From assembly GCA_028023455.1 (NCBI GenBank), contig JAQFVV010013078.1, positions 124,001 through 188,000 of the forward strand: a stretch of DNA of 64,000 nucleotides, written 5' to 3'. Under the pieces are notes generated by a model that saw only the letters and a list, made by a program, of their open reading frames with translations, was not told the origin of the DNA and made no database searches. This document shows, piece after piece, positions 50,286 to 61,314 of the stretch (the stretch's first letter is position 1; every line of letters starts with the position of its first letter). The translations under genes and the position numbers were made by a program. Source of the DNA: Epiperipatus broadwayi. Lineage: Eukaryota > Onychophora > Udeonychophora > Euonychophora > Peripatidae.

Positions 50286-50998
50286 TAGTTTTAACAAGGC
50301 TGTAAACCTTAGCAATGAGCGTCTGAAAAAATCGTCACTAGGGACCTCTGTAGGTCTTTAAAACACATGCTTACGCTATGAAGAAAAGAGAGAATCCCGA
50401 GAGAATCCCTTCTTTACTTCGACCTACTTTTATATATAAATAGGTGAAGCAGAAGTGTTTTGATCTAAGAGTGTGAAGCTATTAAATACTTCACTAATTA
50501 AGTCCACAATTCTTATAATACATTAATACTCGCGAAATCTTACGATTTACTACGAGTTAATGAAAAGATCTTATAGTAAGAAATATATTACAATAATTTA
50601 AAGTTGTAATTATAAATTTTATTAAACGCTCACTATTATTTCAGTAATAGTTTTAACAAGGCTGTAAACCTTAGCAATGAGCATCTGAAAAAATCGTCAC
50701 TAGGGACCTCTGTAGGTCTTTAAAACACATGCTTACGCTATGAAGAAAAGAAAAAATCCTGAGAGAATCCCTTCTTTACTTTGACCTACTTTTATATATA
50801 AATAGGTGAAGCAGAAGTGTTTTGATCTAAGAGTGTGAAGCTATTAAATACTTCACTAATTAAGTCCACAATTCTTATAATACATTAATACTCGCGAAAT
50901 CTTACGATTTACTACGAGTTAATGAAAAGATCTTATAGTAAGAAATATATTACGATAATTTAAAGTTGTAATTATAAATTTTATTAAATGCTCACTAT
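50286..50998 (+). repeat. Tandem dimer of a 351-bp unit
   Basis: Unit 1 is 50286-50636 and unit 2 50648-50998, in direct orientation, with an 11-bp spacer (TATTTCAGTAA). They differ at only a handful of positions, mostly transitions at CpG-type sites, so duplication is recent. Each unit starts TAGTTTTAACAAGG, has a short GACCT-CTGT-AGGTC hairpin, a strong TATA-box-like TTTATATATAAATAGG and ends TTTTATTAAAYGCTCACTAT. It could be two LTRs of a deleted retroelement or a satellite-like repeat. There is no TG...CA boundary, no ORF and no hammerhead core on either strand. Confidence 0.8.
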
Positions 50999-51904
50999 AC
51001 CATCTAGGGTCAGCCATTATCTCAGTTCTTTCCTGCAATAGTTTTATTACATTTCCTGTCTAAATTCATGCTTGTAAGACTGCACGTGTCTTCCAATTGA
51101 GCTGATGGATTAATGAGGGTAATTTATTTCTATTTATTAGTGAAATAAGTGTTAATACTATATTAATGTTATATGGATTTTTCTGTGCTGATGGTCTAAT
51201 CCACAGAATAAATGTTTACCATTTATCATATTCTTCATATTATTCTGTGCTGGTGGTTAATCTATGAAATAATCATTACCATTATTTTTTGTATATCCTT
51301 TAAGTTTGTTTAAATACTGATGGTTAATCCACAGAATATTCTGTTAATTATGCTATTTGCTTTGTTTATGGTTAGAAAACCCCCAGGGTACATACTGCTT
51401 TATTATTTCTTATGCGGATGAATATATCCACAGGTATATTATTGCTCTTGGTTATACAAATGTATATTTGAGTAGAGTCTCCATAAGTTATAATACATTG
51501 TTTCACTCCTCTTAATGTTTGTTGCATGTGTTATTTTATCAGCCATAAAAGTGCATTAGGTGAATTATGATCACAATTTATTATAGGTAAATTATATGAT
51601 ATCTGAGTTGGATGGTTTAAAGTTTCTTTTGATTTCATATCTCATTATAGTCAAATTTCATAGGTTTATCGATTTCAATGGTTGTCATTGTTATTATAAT
51701 TTTGGTATAAATGCATTGGTTCTGGTTTCAACATATTGGAGGTGCCATTGTCTGAATTTGAAGCTCTCTCATCCCCATAAGAATAAAAATCAATACATTT
51801 GTAATAAAATTTTAGATTGTATTTTCTGAAACTCATGCACATATCCATGCACAGAAATAAGCACATATGATAGAATTTTATTTTGTTTTATTTTGTTTAT
51901 TTTC
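50999..51904. other. AT-rich intergenic DNA
   Basis: No gene recognised. At 51100-51340 the phrase TGNTGGTTAATCCACAGAATA recurs about three times, a weak diverged repeat. Confidence 0.5.
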
Positions 51905-51918
51905 TTACCCAATTAATG

Positions 51919-52278
51919 GGGTCAGAATGACTAAATATCAACATGGGAAGTATGACAACCTTGGCACTAATGTGGGCTTTGAACATTCCATCATCAGTTT
52001 TCAATGAAATGGATGGCTGAAGAGTTGTGGGTTGGAGTAGTTTGAAGCCTGTCCATTAAAATACGCAGATTGGCTGTCTTAATATAAAGCTGAGCACTGA
52101 TTGTATATATATGTGGAGATAGTAATCTGGACCAACTGATGATTGCTGGTTTAGCATGAAATCATATATTGGTGACGATTTAGCTTTTCAACATGTGCAT
52201 GATCAGGTGGATCAGAAATATGAGATGGCATGGAAAGTTGAGGGGCATGTGAAAGACTGAGTTTGAATCTCTTATATA
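51919..52278 (+). mobile_element. Family Q single insertion with 14-bp target-site duplication
   Basis: A 360-bp element bounded by the exact direct repeat TTACCCAATTAATG at 51905-51918 and 52279-52292. It starts GGGTCAG, exactly where the right-hand unit of the 16.6-kb dimer starts, and ends in TATATA. It encodes no protein and holds a complete hammerhead motif in its second half. The duplication length indicates retrotransposition; the reverse transcriptase must come from elsewhere. Confidence 0.88.
52121..52182 (+). ncRNA. Hammerhead type I ribozyme candidate, single Q copy
   Basis: CUGAUGA at 52136-52142; stem II UGCU-GGUUU-AGCA (4 bp plus a U-U mismatch at the core); GAAA at 52158-52161; stem III AU-CAU-AU; cleavage triplet AUA with the cut predicted after 52168; helix I ACCAA/UUGGU, then an internal loop UGG/GAC, then AAUC/GAUU. 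Every nucleotide normally invariant in hammerheads is present. Between this and the copies at 16.7 and 17.1 kb, stem III changes length and sequence but stays paired, supporting selection or recent descent from active RNA. Confidence 0.82.
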
Positions 52279-52292
52279 TTACCCAATTAATG

Positions 52293-52619
52293 TACATTGT
52301 CCTTATAGAACAATATGTTATGTTATTTTATGTTATTTATCATTTATGTAAAATTATGAATATTATTAACCAATTACTATTTTCATATTTATTGAGTCGT
52401 AAATAAATGTTAATTTGATAACTTAACTTATTTGTATCATTACTATTAGTCACATATAGAGTCAGAAATCCAATATAGTAAATAGATGATAAATAGTAGA
52501 GCACATCTTGTCCCTGATGATGATGTACACAAGGTTTACTGGAACATTGAGAGAGTATTTTAATGTTTATTCTTGGGTGTTTTATGATGTATAAGATATA
52601 ATAAAAATCCCATTTACCT
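52293..52619. other. AT-rich intergenic DNA
   Basis: No feature recognised. Confidence 0.5.
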
Positions 52620-52677
52620 TCTGCATCACCGCTGCTTTGCTTTGTCAATTCTGGAGTATATCCAGAATCTGTTACCT
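52620..52677 (-). other. Candidate isolated 58-bp exon
   Basis: On the minus strand a CAG|GTAACAG acceptor-like edge at 52677 and a GAAG|GTAAAT donor-like edge at 52620 enclose 58 bp of balanced composition. One frame reads VTDSGYTPELTKQSSGDAEG without stops and looks like ordinary soluble-protein sequence, unlike the A/T-biased chance frames nearby. The polypyrimidine tract is weak. If real, it belongs to a gene with very long introns whose other exons lie outside the window. I do not recognise the peptide. Confidence 0.3.
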
Positions 52678-54539
52678 GTATTGATATTCGCGACATTAAT
52701 ACCTAAATTAATAATAGATTTGCTAGCCAGTAGAACAATTGAACCCATTTTCTAAAATTATAACAGATGCCTTATTTATCCCTAAGAGTTTCATTGCTAT
52801 TGATTTAATTTAATATTTGGGTTAATGAAGAAATAACTTAAAATTCATATTGTTTATCTTCCATTGCAAAGCATTTACTCTATATAACAGTTCTGTACTT
52901 TAGACCTGAGTACATGATGAGCTACCGTTGATGATGTTACGGAGCAGATTATAATTATTGCTACCTGGTTTAATGGCAGTATTCTCCACATAATGATTAG
53001 CGGTTTCATAGATTATACCATCTCTATGGTCTGCCATTGGGTCTTAAACAAATAAAAAGTCTAAATTAAGGTCATAATGTGGTTTTAAGAAACAGTCATC
53101 GAAAGAACTTAATTTATGATCATAAATTAAGATTTGAGAATGCCGTTTGAAATCCAGCAATTAAGGAGAATTATAATTAATTAAAAGAATAATACTAGTT
53201 TAGTTAGGTAACTTGGCGTAATGTTGCGATTAGTCTTCGCGATGTACCCTGGTCGCAACCGGATTGTATGGTAATAGCTGTGTATTGTATTATTAATTTA
53301 GACTGTGACAATCTGGGGTAAGAGTTTTTCGGTTACAATATACATATATATGATTACGTCTGAATGTAGAAGATATTCTAGGAATTCAAGTATTAATATT
53401 GTCAGTTGCTAAGATTCACACAATATATAATCAGAAATCAAGTTAAGATATACTTTGAGTTGAAAAAAATATAAAGAAATTATGAAGATAAAGAAAGAAA
53501 GAAAGAAAGGAAGGGATCTATTCACTTTTAACTTGATTATAAATGTTTTTGCAAGTTTCTTCTAATATATGAATATATAAATATTGGAATAGAAATTGCA
53601 GTAAACTAAAATATAAAATATCTAAACTAATTTATTTTATAAATATACTTACAAGTTTAAAAGATAATTTAAAATAATATCTTAATTTTGACAGTGTGTT
53701 AGGCTTCATGAAAGATTTCTGAGCGAAAAAGTAATTCAATTCAAATTTAATTATGAAAAATGTACATTTATTTTATTTTATTTATTCTTACATGATTCTT
53801 TCTCATCTTATTTCTGTTAAACCTGTCAAAATATGCGTAGACATTTATTTTAAAATTTTGTTTAATGAAATTGAAGTAAATGTAGTATTTAGATTTTTCT
53901 TCTTCAAAATGAGAAGGCATAATACAGAATGTTAAATAAAAGAAAATCTGTATTATGCTATGACTAAAACATTTTTTCCTGAAGCTCAATTCACTTTTGC
54001 AGTTTTATAATTATTCTAAGCTATAATAAATATTTACCAATGTATAGTCTTTGATCGCTAATTGCATAAAATTTTTAAATTTATTTTAGTTAAAATAATC
54101 AATGAAAATATGCACCCGAAGATAGACATTTAATATGATCTTTAAAAATAATCACAGTTAGAATTCAGGAGGTCACTTGCTTATTTTATGAGCACTCAAC
54201 TAACAGGTTGAGCACATTTTCAATTAATTGTTTAAATGGAGTTTGCTGCGAAATTAAAATTCAAGCAAAAACCTTTAGATATTGAGTCTACAGCCCTGCT
54301 TCTGTTAGAATGATGATCTGTTCTTATATACTTTTCTAATTACAAATGTTTCTGTATTTATTCAACTCAATAGTCTTATGAGAAACACTTCATAATATCA
54401 CTTGTGTTCAATCAAAATATGTTTTTGGGGATCTGAGATATTAATAATCTTACTAGTTTGCTGGAATTGTTGATAAATTTCCTCTGAAGGGATGCTATTG
54501 TTTATCTAATTGAAAAGGTAATACAGTATGCAGAAGATT
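52678..54539. other. AT-rich intergenic DNA
   Basis: No gene recognised. A (GAAA)n tract is at about 53490-53512. Confidence 0.5.
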
Positions 54540-55110
54540 TGGATAAAGACTTTATGTCAGTATGCTTGAACAAAAGTTGAGATGATTGTATTAGAAGGAT
54601 TGTTCTACTATGGTAGAAAATCATGGGATAGGAGAATAGATGCATTAATAAAAAATAGGAAGCTGGAGAGATAGAGAACTAGTATGGAGAATAAAAAGAG
54701 TCTACATATATATAGAAGGAAATGGAATATTAAGTATGAGTTAATTTATAATAATAGCAAGGAAAGTAGTTTACGGTTTAAGGTTCAAACAGGATCATTA
54801 GCAACAAGGGAATAGACACATATATGAAGAAATGTGGGTGAATTAGTCTGCAAATTATGTAAGAAAGACATGGAAAATATTAGGCATGTGCTAATTGAAT
54901 ATAAATGCCTTCAAGCAGAAAGGATATAAATAATGAAATTGAGGGAAAATAAGTATAAACAAAGTGATTATATAGAAAGTGGGTTTTGATTTAGAAAAAG
55001 ATAAGGGGATATAGATATGGAGGCCATAAAATGGAGAAAGATGATGTTGGGGAAATGGGATGGAACAGGATAAAAAAGAATATGTGAAGAACTTAAGATG
55101 AGAAATGAAA
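54540..55110 (+). pseudogene. LINE C-terminal remnant (third LINE type)
   Basis: Plus-strand, frame-broken sequence that reads as the end of a LINE polyprotein: a VLEGLFYYGRKSWDRRIDALIK segment near 54590-54650, FKVQTGSLATRNRH near 54780-54815, and VCKLCKKDMENIRHVLIE near 54845-54900, which matches the C-x2-C...H...C motif found after the reverse transcriptase in several non-LTR clades (last Cys region partly changed). It is not derived from the RTE copies. The clade is unresolved; no catalytic domain is left. Confidence 0.65.
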
Positions 55111-57864
55111 AGGGAAGGTAATGTGGCTAAAAGGTTTTTCTTGGCATAATGGTTGAGAGATTCCTGACTTTGATAAAGAAGTGGCTATATCACATCACAT
55201 GAAAACAAATCTTACTGAGTTTTGAAAAAATGAAGATATCAGTAAGGTTAATCAACCATTGTCATTGAATTCTGTAGATTTAAGAAATTGTGGCTATATT
55301 TTCACCAGATTTAGTATTTCTATGATCAACGAAATGGAGGTATTTCAGAATATTGAAGGTGTTGCTTACTAGATAAGTTAAGTAAAGAAATAAAGTTAAT
55401 TAAAGAAATTAAGTACAGTAAATAAATATTTACAAATTAATTATATATATATAATACCAAAGCATAGCAGAGGGTGGTGCTGAATTTGTTAACCATGTGT
55501 GGTGATTTGATATTTGGATATTTATTTCAATATAACGTTATGCACTGGAATTATTTTCATATATAATTATATTAGGTGGTTTAAAGATTAAAATTACTAA
55601 TGTTTAGTTTTTTTATATAAGAATAGTAAACATATTTGTTCAGTCTTTGTTTGAATTAGTTCGTGTTTCAATATTTAAGATTTAATAGCATAAAGTTTCA
55701 AAATGGTATCACTTACACCTGACTATTTTTGAAATCCAGAGTAATATATTTATATATTTCACAGAGCGTAGTGCAGAATTTGTTAACCATATGTGGTATA
55801 TATATATATATTGTTTGAGATCATATTTACTAAAGTTGACTGTTACTATTAATAATTTATCTGCACTTTAGGCAAAACATTAGACACTTTTTCCACTAAA
55901 AGTGTGACTATCCTTTATCTCATCTTATATTGTTATATAAAGGAATGGCTTAAACAAATTTAGTTAGAGGAGCGAGTTTTAAATCAATCAATAAAATTAT
56001 TAAAAATTAGCTTTAAATAGACTGATAGTCAGCAAAGCAAGGCAATTTCTTATCATTTTTAAACATTGTAAATTTTGATTCACGTGATAAATATGCGAAA
56101 TTAAACATAATAGTGAAAAAAACTTGTGTCGACTTCAATTTATTTTAGAACTATCAACTTTACACAACAATTAGTTTGAGTTTGAAACCATAGAGTTAAA
56201 AATGACTTTTACAAACATTAGTTGCATTAGTTTGTATATAAATTCAAAATCTTCACTAACAAAAACACTAAACTAGAAACTAATCTGGAAATATGCAAAT
56301 ACGAGCCTTATCATTACTCAAAGTTACAATAGTAGATTTTGGAATAGAATAAAAAAACTTATTGAAAGGTTATGCTAGCAAACGGAAAGACATGATGTTT
56401 AGTTATAAATTTTATTAAGTTATAAATAATTCTTGGAGTGAAAAAGTTAAACCAAATGTATTTTACTTATTAGTTGAGTAATTGCTTATAATAATAATTT
56501 TTCATTTAAATTGGAATGGGAAAGAAACCAGCTTGCCGAGTCTTTGCTCAATGTTTAGATCTTATATTGATATATAAATGTTTGCGTTAACATTTCAAAC
56601 TTTTGCTAAGTAAAAGTTAGCCAACTTTTAAAACATTAAAGCAAACTATTGCAAATAGAATAAGGAAATAAGAGAATAACCTGAATAGTATCTTGATATA
56701 TAATAAATGAGTAAAATGAAAAAAATTACAATATAAAATTAGAATATAGAAAAAAAGAAAAAGAAAGAGAGAGATGATTTTTACTGTAATGAAATTATAA
56801 TAATTTTAGAGTTATGAGTTAAACGTTTAAATAAAATATAAATGTATTAATTTATATTTTATAAAAAGAACTGTCCGTATTTGGAGTGTAAGGATCTCGT
56901 ATGGAGTCGAATTTTGACACTTCCCGCACCCGAACTTAGGAACTCATGAATAATAAAGTCTTTCAATTATATATTTGTTTATTTAAAAGAACTATTATTT
57001 ATAATTTACACCGAAAGTATATATATATAATGCACTCACATAACGTTATTAAAAAGGTTGAATTAAATTACCAAAACAGGTTTTCTATAAAATATATTGT
57101 TCTCAAATTATATATTTTACTGTTGTAAAATCTGTCCAAATTATCTTTAAACAACAGCTGTGAATTTAAAATCTAAGCCTTTAGCCACAACTTAGTACTT
57201 ATTGGATGAAATTATTGGAGTTCAATATCAGAGAGCATGTAAGATGATGGCATTAAAAGATTTTAGACTGTAATGGAACAAAGTAAGGTATTGATCTATG
57301 TTTAAGCTTGCTATTACGATACAAAGACATTTGATTGTCTTTAAAAATATATAACACCTAAAAAAACATTTCACTACAAATAAAATAAAAATAAAAAGAT
57401 AATAAAATGCTATTATTCTTTATAGAAGTGCACACATGATTATAAATTAGGGGAAAAAATCTGAGGAAAATGGAATACATAAATAAATAATGATCTAATA
57501 ATTAAGAACTAAATTTAAAACATCAGATTACTGAGTCTGATTAGCAGAGGGAACATTTCTAAAATTGCTGAGCTGTTTAATATTTTAAAAACTACGTTCA
57601 CTATCCATAGACTAATAAACCTGCTAGAGCTAATTACAATTTAAAATTAAGGCATTTTGAAACGGTTATGGCCAAAAGTCATTGTGAATTGTTTAGTGTA
57701 ATGACAGAATAGTAGACTCTAGTATTTAAGGTCAATAGGTCATGACCAACTCTGTCATCTGTGGTGCTTAAATTCTTATGAATTCTCAAACAATATAAAC
57801 AATATTTTTGCATTAAAACAAATCATTGAAGAAAATTTTTGCTTAATTGTAGAATAATAGATTC
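55111..57864. other. AT-rich intergenic DNA
   Basis: No gene recognised. Small (TA)n tracts near 55440 and 55797. Confidence 0.5.
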
Positions 57865-57881
57865 AAAAGTTAAAGGTTTTG

Positions 57882-57982
57882 TCAAGCGTTGGTGGTTGAA
57901 AGGTCAGCACAGCTGTCTTACAAGCAGTTGTCCCGGGTTAGCGGGTTCGCTTCCAGGCTGATGCTATGACACATGAGAAAAA
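57882..57982 (+). mobile_element. tRNA-derived SINE, copy 5, with 17-bp target-site duplication
   Basis: The best-defined SINE copy, on the plus strand. It is flanked by AAAAGTTAAAGGTTTTG at 57865-57881 and 57983-57999. Start TCAAGCGTTGGTGGTTGAAAGG (A box about 57890-57903), B box GGTTCGCTTCC (about 57944-57954), end ACACATGAG plus A-tail. At ~100 bp it is little more than a tRNA-like body with a short 3' extension, so Pol III transcription from internal boxes is likely. The partner LINE is not identifiable: its tail is poly-A, whereas the RTE copies end in GAT repeats. Confidence 0.88.
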
Positions 57983-57999
57983 AAAAGTTAAAGGTTTTG

Positions 58000-58349
58000 G
58001 ATTGTTTTCCAATTGGGAAAAAAATCTTTTGCACTTAATTCTATATCATTTAAGTGCCCAAATATTATATATAATTTCCTGAGCCATCAATTTATGATTT
58101 CTTTGAAATATAAAAAAGTTAACAAATGTGAACATACAAGTGCTAGCCAAAATAATCTATTGTCAACTTTACAGAGAGAATGTTTATAGCTGAATTATCA
58201 TATTAAATTTATTATTTTTGATAGTTAGTTGCCCAAAAGTTTGATAGTATTCAACATTTTATGTGTGAGCATAATAATTTATACTTATTAATAAAAGTGA
58301 ATTTTTTTCTTTAATTTATTGATAACCAATCTTGATTATTTAGTTATAA
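58000..58349. other. AT-rich intergenic DNA
   Basis: No feature recognised. Confidence 0.5.
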
Positions 58350-58527
58350 TGGAGGCAAAACTCTCTATACAGTAGCACTACTCAGTGCAAACCAGAGTAA
58401 TCAATGGATGCAGGAAGGATTGTGCATAAAATCCCTATCTAATGATTCTCATTGAATATTACCAGACTAGTTTCTAGCTTATGGCTTGCACTGAGTAGTG
58501 CTACTGTATGAAGTATTTTGCTTCTGT
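58350..58527 (-). mobile_element. Family P fold-back copy 3
   Basis: A ~178-bp palindromic repeat; outer arms GGAGGCAAAACTCTCTATAC / ...GTATTTTGCTTCTG and inner CAGTAGCACTACTCAGTGCA / TTGCACTGAGTAGTGCTACTG. On the minus strand its middle reads AAGC-CAUAA-GCUA-GAAA-CUAGUC-UGG: stem II, GAAA and a GUC cleavage site are intact, but the CUGAUGA half is reduced to CAGUGCA. It shares the TTTATGCAC...CCTTCCTGCAT body with copies 1 and 2. Confidence 0.75.
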
Positions 58528-58997
58528 TTAAACAGCTTGTGTAATAAAGAATGGTGATCATGTGAATATTTAGTTCTGAGTCTGCACATCAACTATGTAA
58601 CTATACTGCACTGATCAATGGATTATCAAAATATACCATATGTACAGATGAAACACTTAACCAGAGACTAAAAATTATTTATATTTAGAAAATGCCAAAA
58701 GAATATCATCAGTCACATGCTTTTTTGTAACCAAGATGGCATGATTTGATACCTTTATTTTGATACTTTCTTGGTTCAATCATTATTTTGTGTAAATGCA
58801 ATGTAGCTTCAGAGAATTGGAACATTTTGAGAGACCTAAAGCATTAAAAGTTCTTTAAATAGCAATGATATTCTCTTTAAGATAATAATGGTTAATTTCA
58901 TATAATACATTATTTCACTACTAATACGCCATTTACTGAAGCTTTAATAAATAAGGGAAGCCAGATGACAGTGTGTAGAAAATCCCTATTCACTGAT

Positions 58998-59056
58998 CTC
59001 CTATCCAATAATCACAGACTAGTTTCAAGATTATGACCTTCATCAATAAGAAACTT
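58998..59056 (-). ncRNA. Hammerhead-like motif, family P copy 4 (damaged)
   Basis: Minus strand: UUGAUGA (59040-59046 complement; the first core C is U), stem II AGG/UCU with loop including CAUAA, GAAA (59023-59026 complement), stem III AC-UA-GU and C17 (59017 complement), giving the preferred GUC cleavage triplet. Helix I is weak here. The C3 change should abolish activity. Confidence 0.5.
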
Positions 59057-59332
59057 TGGCTTTTGCCACAGTATGCTTGGACCTTTAGGATCTAAAACAC
59101 CTTTACACTACCAAGCTGTCAACTGAATTTGAAAAACATGTTTAACAACTTAAAACACCTTTATCCTGTGATCTGGATTGGTATAAAGTAATGATATTAC
59201 ACAATTCTATTTTATACATTGTTATTTCAGCAACCACCTTTTTTCTTTTGCCACAGCTATGCCACCTACTGTAAGTTTTAGTAACTAATGTAATCCAAAT
59301 GATAGTGTTTAATAAATCCCTATTCAGTACTG

Positions 59333-59395
59333 TCCTATCCAATATTTAGTTTCCAATTTATGGCTTTCATCAGTGAGGATCTTTGGATTTTGAGA
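59333..59395 (-). ncRNA. Hammerhead-like motif, family P copy 5 (damaged)
   Basis: Minus strand: AUCCUCA then CUGAUGA (59367-59373 complement, intact), stem II region AAGCCAUAAAUUG, GAAA (59350-59353 complement), CUA, and then a deletion that removed the GUC-UGGU cleavage segment seen in copies 3 and 4. AUCC can still pair with GGAU beyond the gap. The copy therefore supplies the core half that the others have lost. Confidence 0.5.
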
Positions 59396-59510
59396 CTATG
59401 TGCTCCTGGAGCTTTAGGATCCAAATACATTTTCTTCCTAATGACAATCATTCATTTTTTGATTATACTATCAATCTATCAACTGAAATTGAAAAACATA
59501 TTGTTTTTAA

Positions 59511-61079
59511 TCTAAGCCAATATTCGTGTGTAGTTCATAATATAATATATATTGTAACACAAACTGGGTTGAAACCCTGTTACAAGGGAGAGAGTAAATC
59601 AGGCTATGTATGTGTGTGTTTTGTTTCATGAGTTGTGTATTTGGAAAGGACCACGTAGCTACACATCTATAGTTATGTAAATAATAATAATAATAGCAGT
59701 GATGGGTTACTAATATTAATGTATATATTTTACTTTCTTTCTCTCACTTATTTTATTCTTATTTTGTGGCATACGTGTATATTGATACATATTGTGTTGA
59801 AAGGAGTAAGAAAAATGAATAAAATCAAGAGATTTTCAAATATTTTAAAATATGAAGAAAAAATGAAAAAAAGGAATTTTGTTTACCTTCCACAAATCAA
59901 TTAGTCAAACAGACTGTATTGTTATTGAAATGGATATAGTTAATAGTTGGATGTTTCATTTAAATTAATATATTATCAAGCTATCAAACTTTGTGGAAAT
60001 GATTTTTGTGTTAACTAAAAGAAAACAGGTGGAATGTCCATTAAGAAATTAAATTCTTGAAGATCCTATTGTCTAATTATCAAGGTAAACAACAAAGCGT
60101 AATTAGAGGGAATTTCCAAAAATAGCAAAAGTTAAGACCAAGTTGCTAAGTGGTTTTTCTTTTGTTCACATATTGGGTAAAAAGATTTTTGACTAGAGAT
60201 AAAAAAAAAAAAAAGATAAAACATTGTTGAGAGGGAGAACATTTGTTTTTTTTTTGGCAGTTGGCTATTGATTATTGCAGAGAAAAGGCAAAAGGCAATA
60301 TGTGGCAAAAAGAAGAGATTTATAAAAATCATTTTTCATCAGAAAAAAGAAAAGATATAAAGGAAACTCCATGAAATGCATGGGGTAAAGTTCCCATTAT
60401 GCTGGGGGTCTATATTAGACTCCAGCTCCTTCTGTACCTTTGAGGCCATGCAAGATATTAAGAGACAGATTGCCCTAAATATTATATAAAAAAAGGATAG
60501 AAAACATGACAAATGAATCCTGCATCTTATGTCCACCATTCCACAGATCTATCATGGAACGATGAACTTCTTAATTAGAACACTGAATTAAAAGACCAAA
60601 GGGATCGTGATTTTATCCATGTTCACACAAGGAATTAGAATAGAATTAAAAGAATTAATGATCACAAAGAGTGCACTCAGAAACATTTATTTTAAATTCA
60701 GAAGACTCGTCAAAACAGCGGTAAATATATTTGCTATTATTTCCAATCTTTAAATACACAAAAATCAAATAGTGTAATAACTTTATACATATTTAACTTC
60801 ATAGATTTTATTCTTTAACTATAACATCCTGTAAACAGAATATTATGTCATATACACATGTGTGCCACTTTATAATTTTATTCAAATAAACATAAATAGA
60901 TTTTAAATTTAACAAAACAAACCTTATTTTTTTTTGTTTGGTTATTTGCCTCTTACATTTTATTATATATATATTTTTTGGTTTGGAATATGTATTGTAT
61001 GTTTTGAAATAGATTCCATTTTTCCTTTCCCAAGAGTGCATGTTGATATATGTTTATGTGTTAGATTAAGGTAAAAGAA
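59511..61079. other. AT-rich intergenic DNA
   Basis: No gene recognised. A short stretch near 60360-60700 is more balanced and reads like broken protein sequence, but no family is evident. Confidence 0.45.
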
Positions 61080-61314
61080 AGGCAAAGAGAGATTTTAATT
61101 CCCTGCCACTTCTTCTCTGGTGGGTGGTGCTACCACCCTTGAGCGTAGCTAGTATAAACTGGGCAAAAGCTTAAAATTTATTGAGTTAATTTACTGTTGG
61201 CGAATTCTGCAATTCTTGTTAAATAGCAAGATTGGCACTTGGGCTGTAACTCATAAACATGGACATTCATGCAGTGAAAGAGTTAGTTAAGTTTGTGAGG
61301 GCTGAATTATTAGT

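Larger units (their letters stand above)
58860..59510 (-). repeat. Family P tandem dimer (copies 4 and 5)
   Basis: Two direct units with a 335-360-bp period: CTATCCAATA recurs at 59001 and 59335, TCAACTGAA-TTGAAAAACAT at 59119 and 59479. Identity is roughly three quarters, with ~26-bp indels. Each unit carries one hammerhead-like segment on the minus strand. Flanking sequence before 58860 and after 59510 shows no clear third unit. Confidence 0.65.

Noticed and set aside
50286-50998. Hammerhead-type retrozyme dimer
   Set aside because: Size and tandem layout fit, but neither strand contains CUGANGA paired with GAAA.
57882-57982. Functional tRNA gene
   Set aside because: Poly-A tail, 17-bp target-site duplication and five dispersed copies show it to be a SINE.
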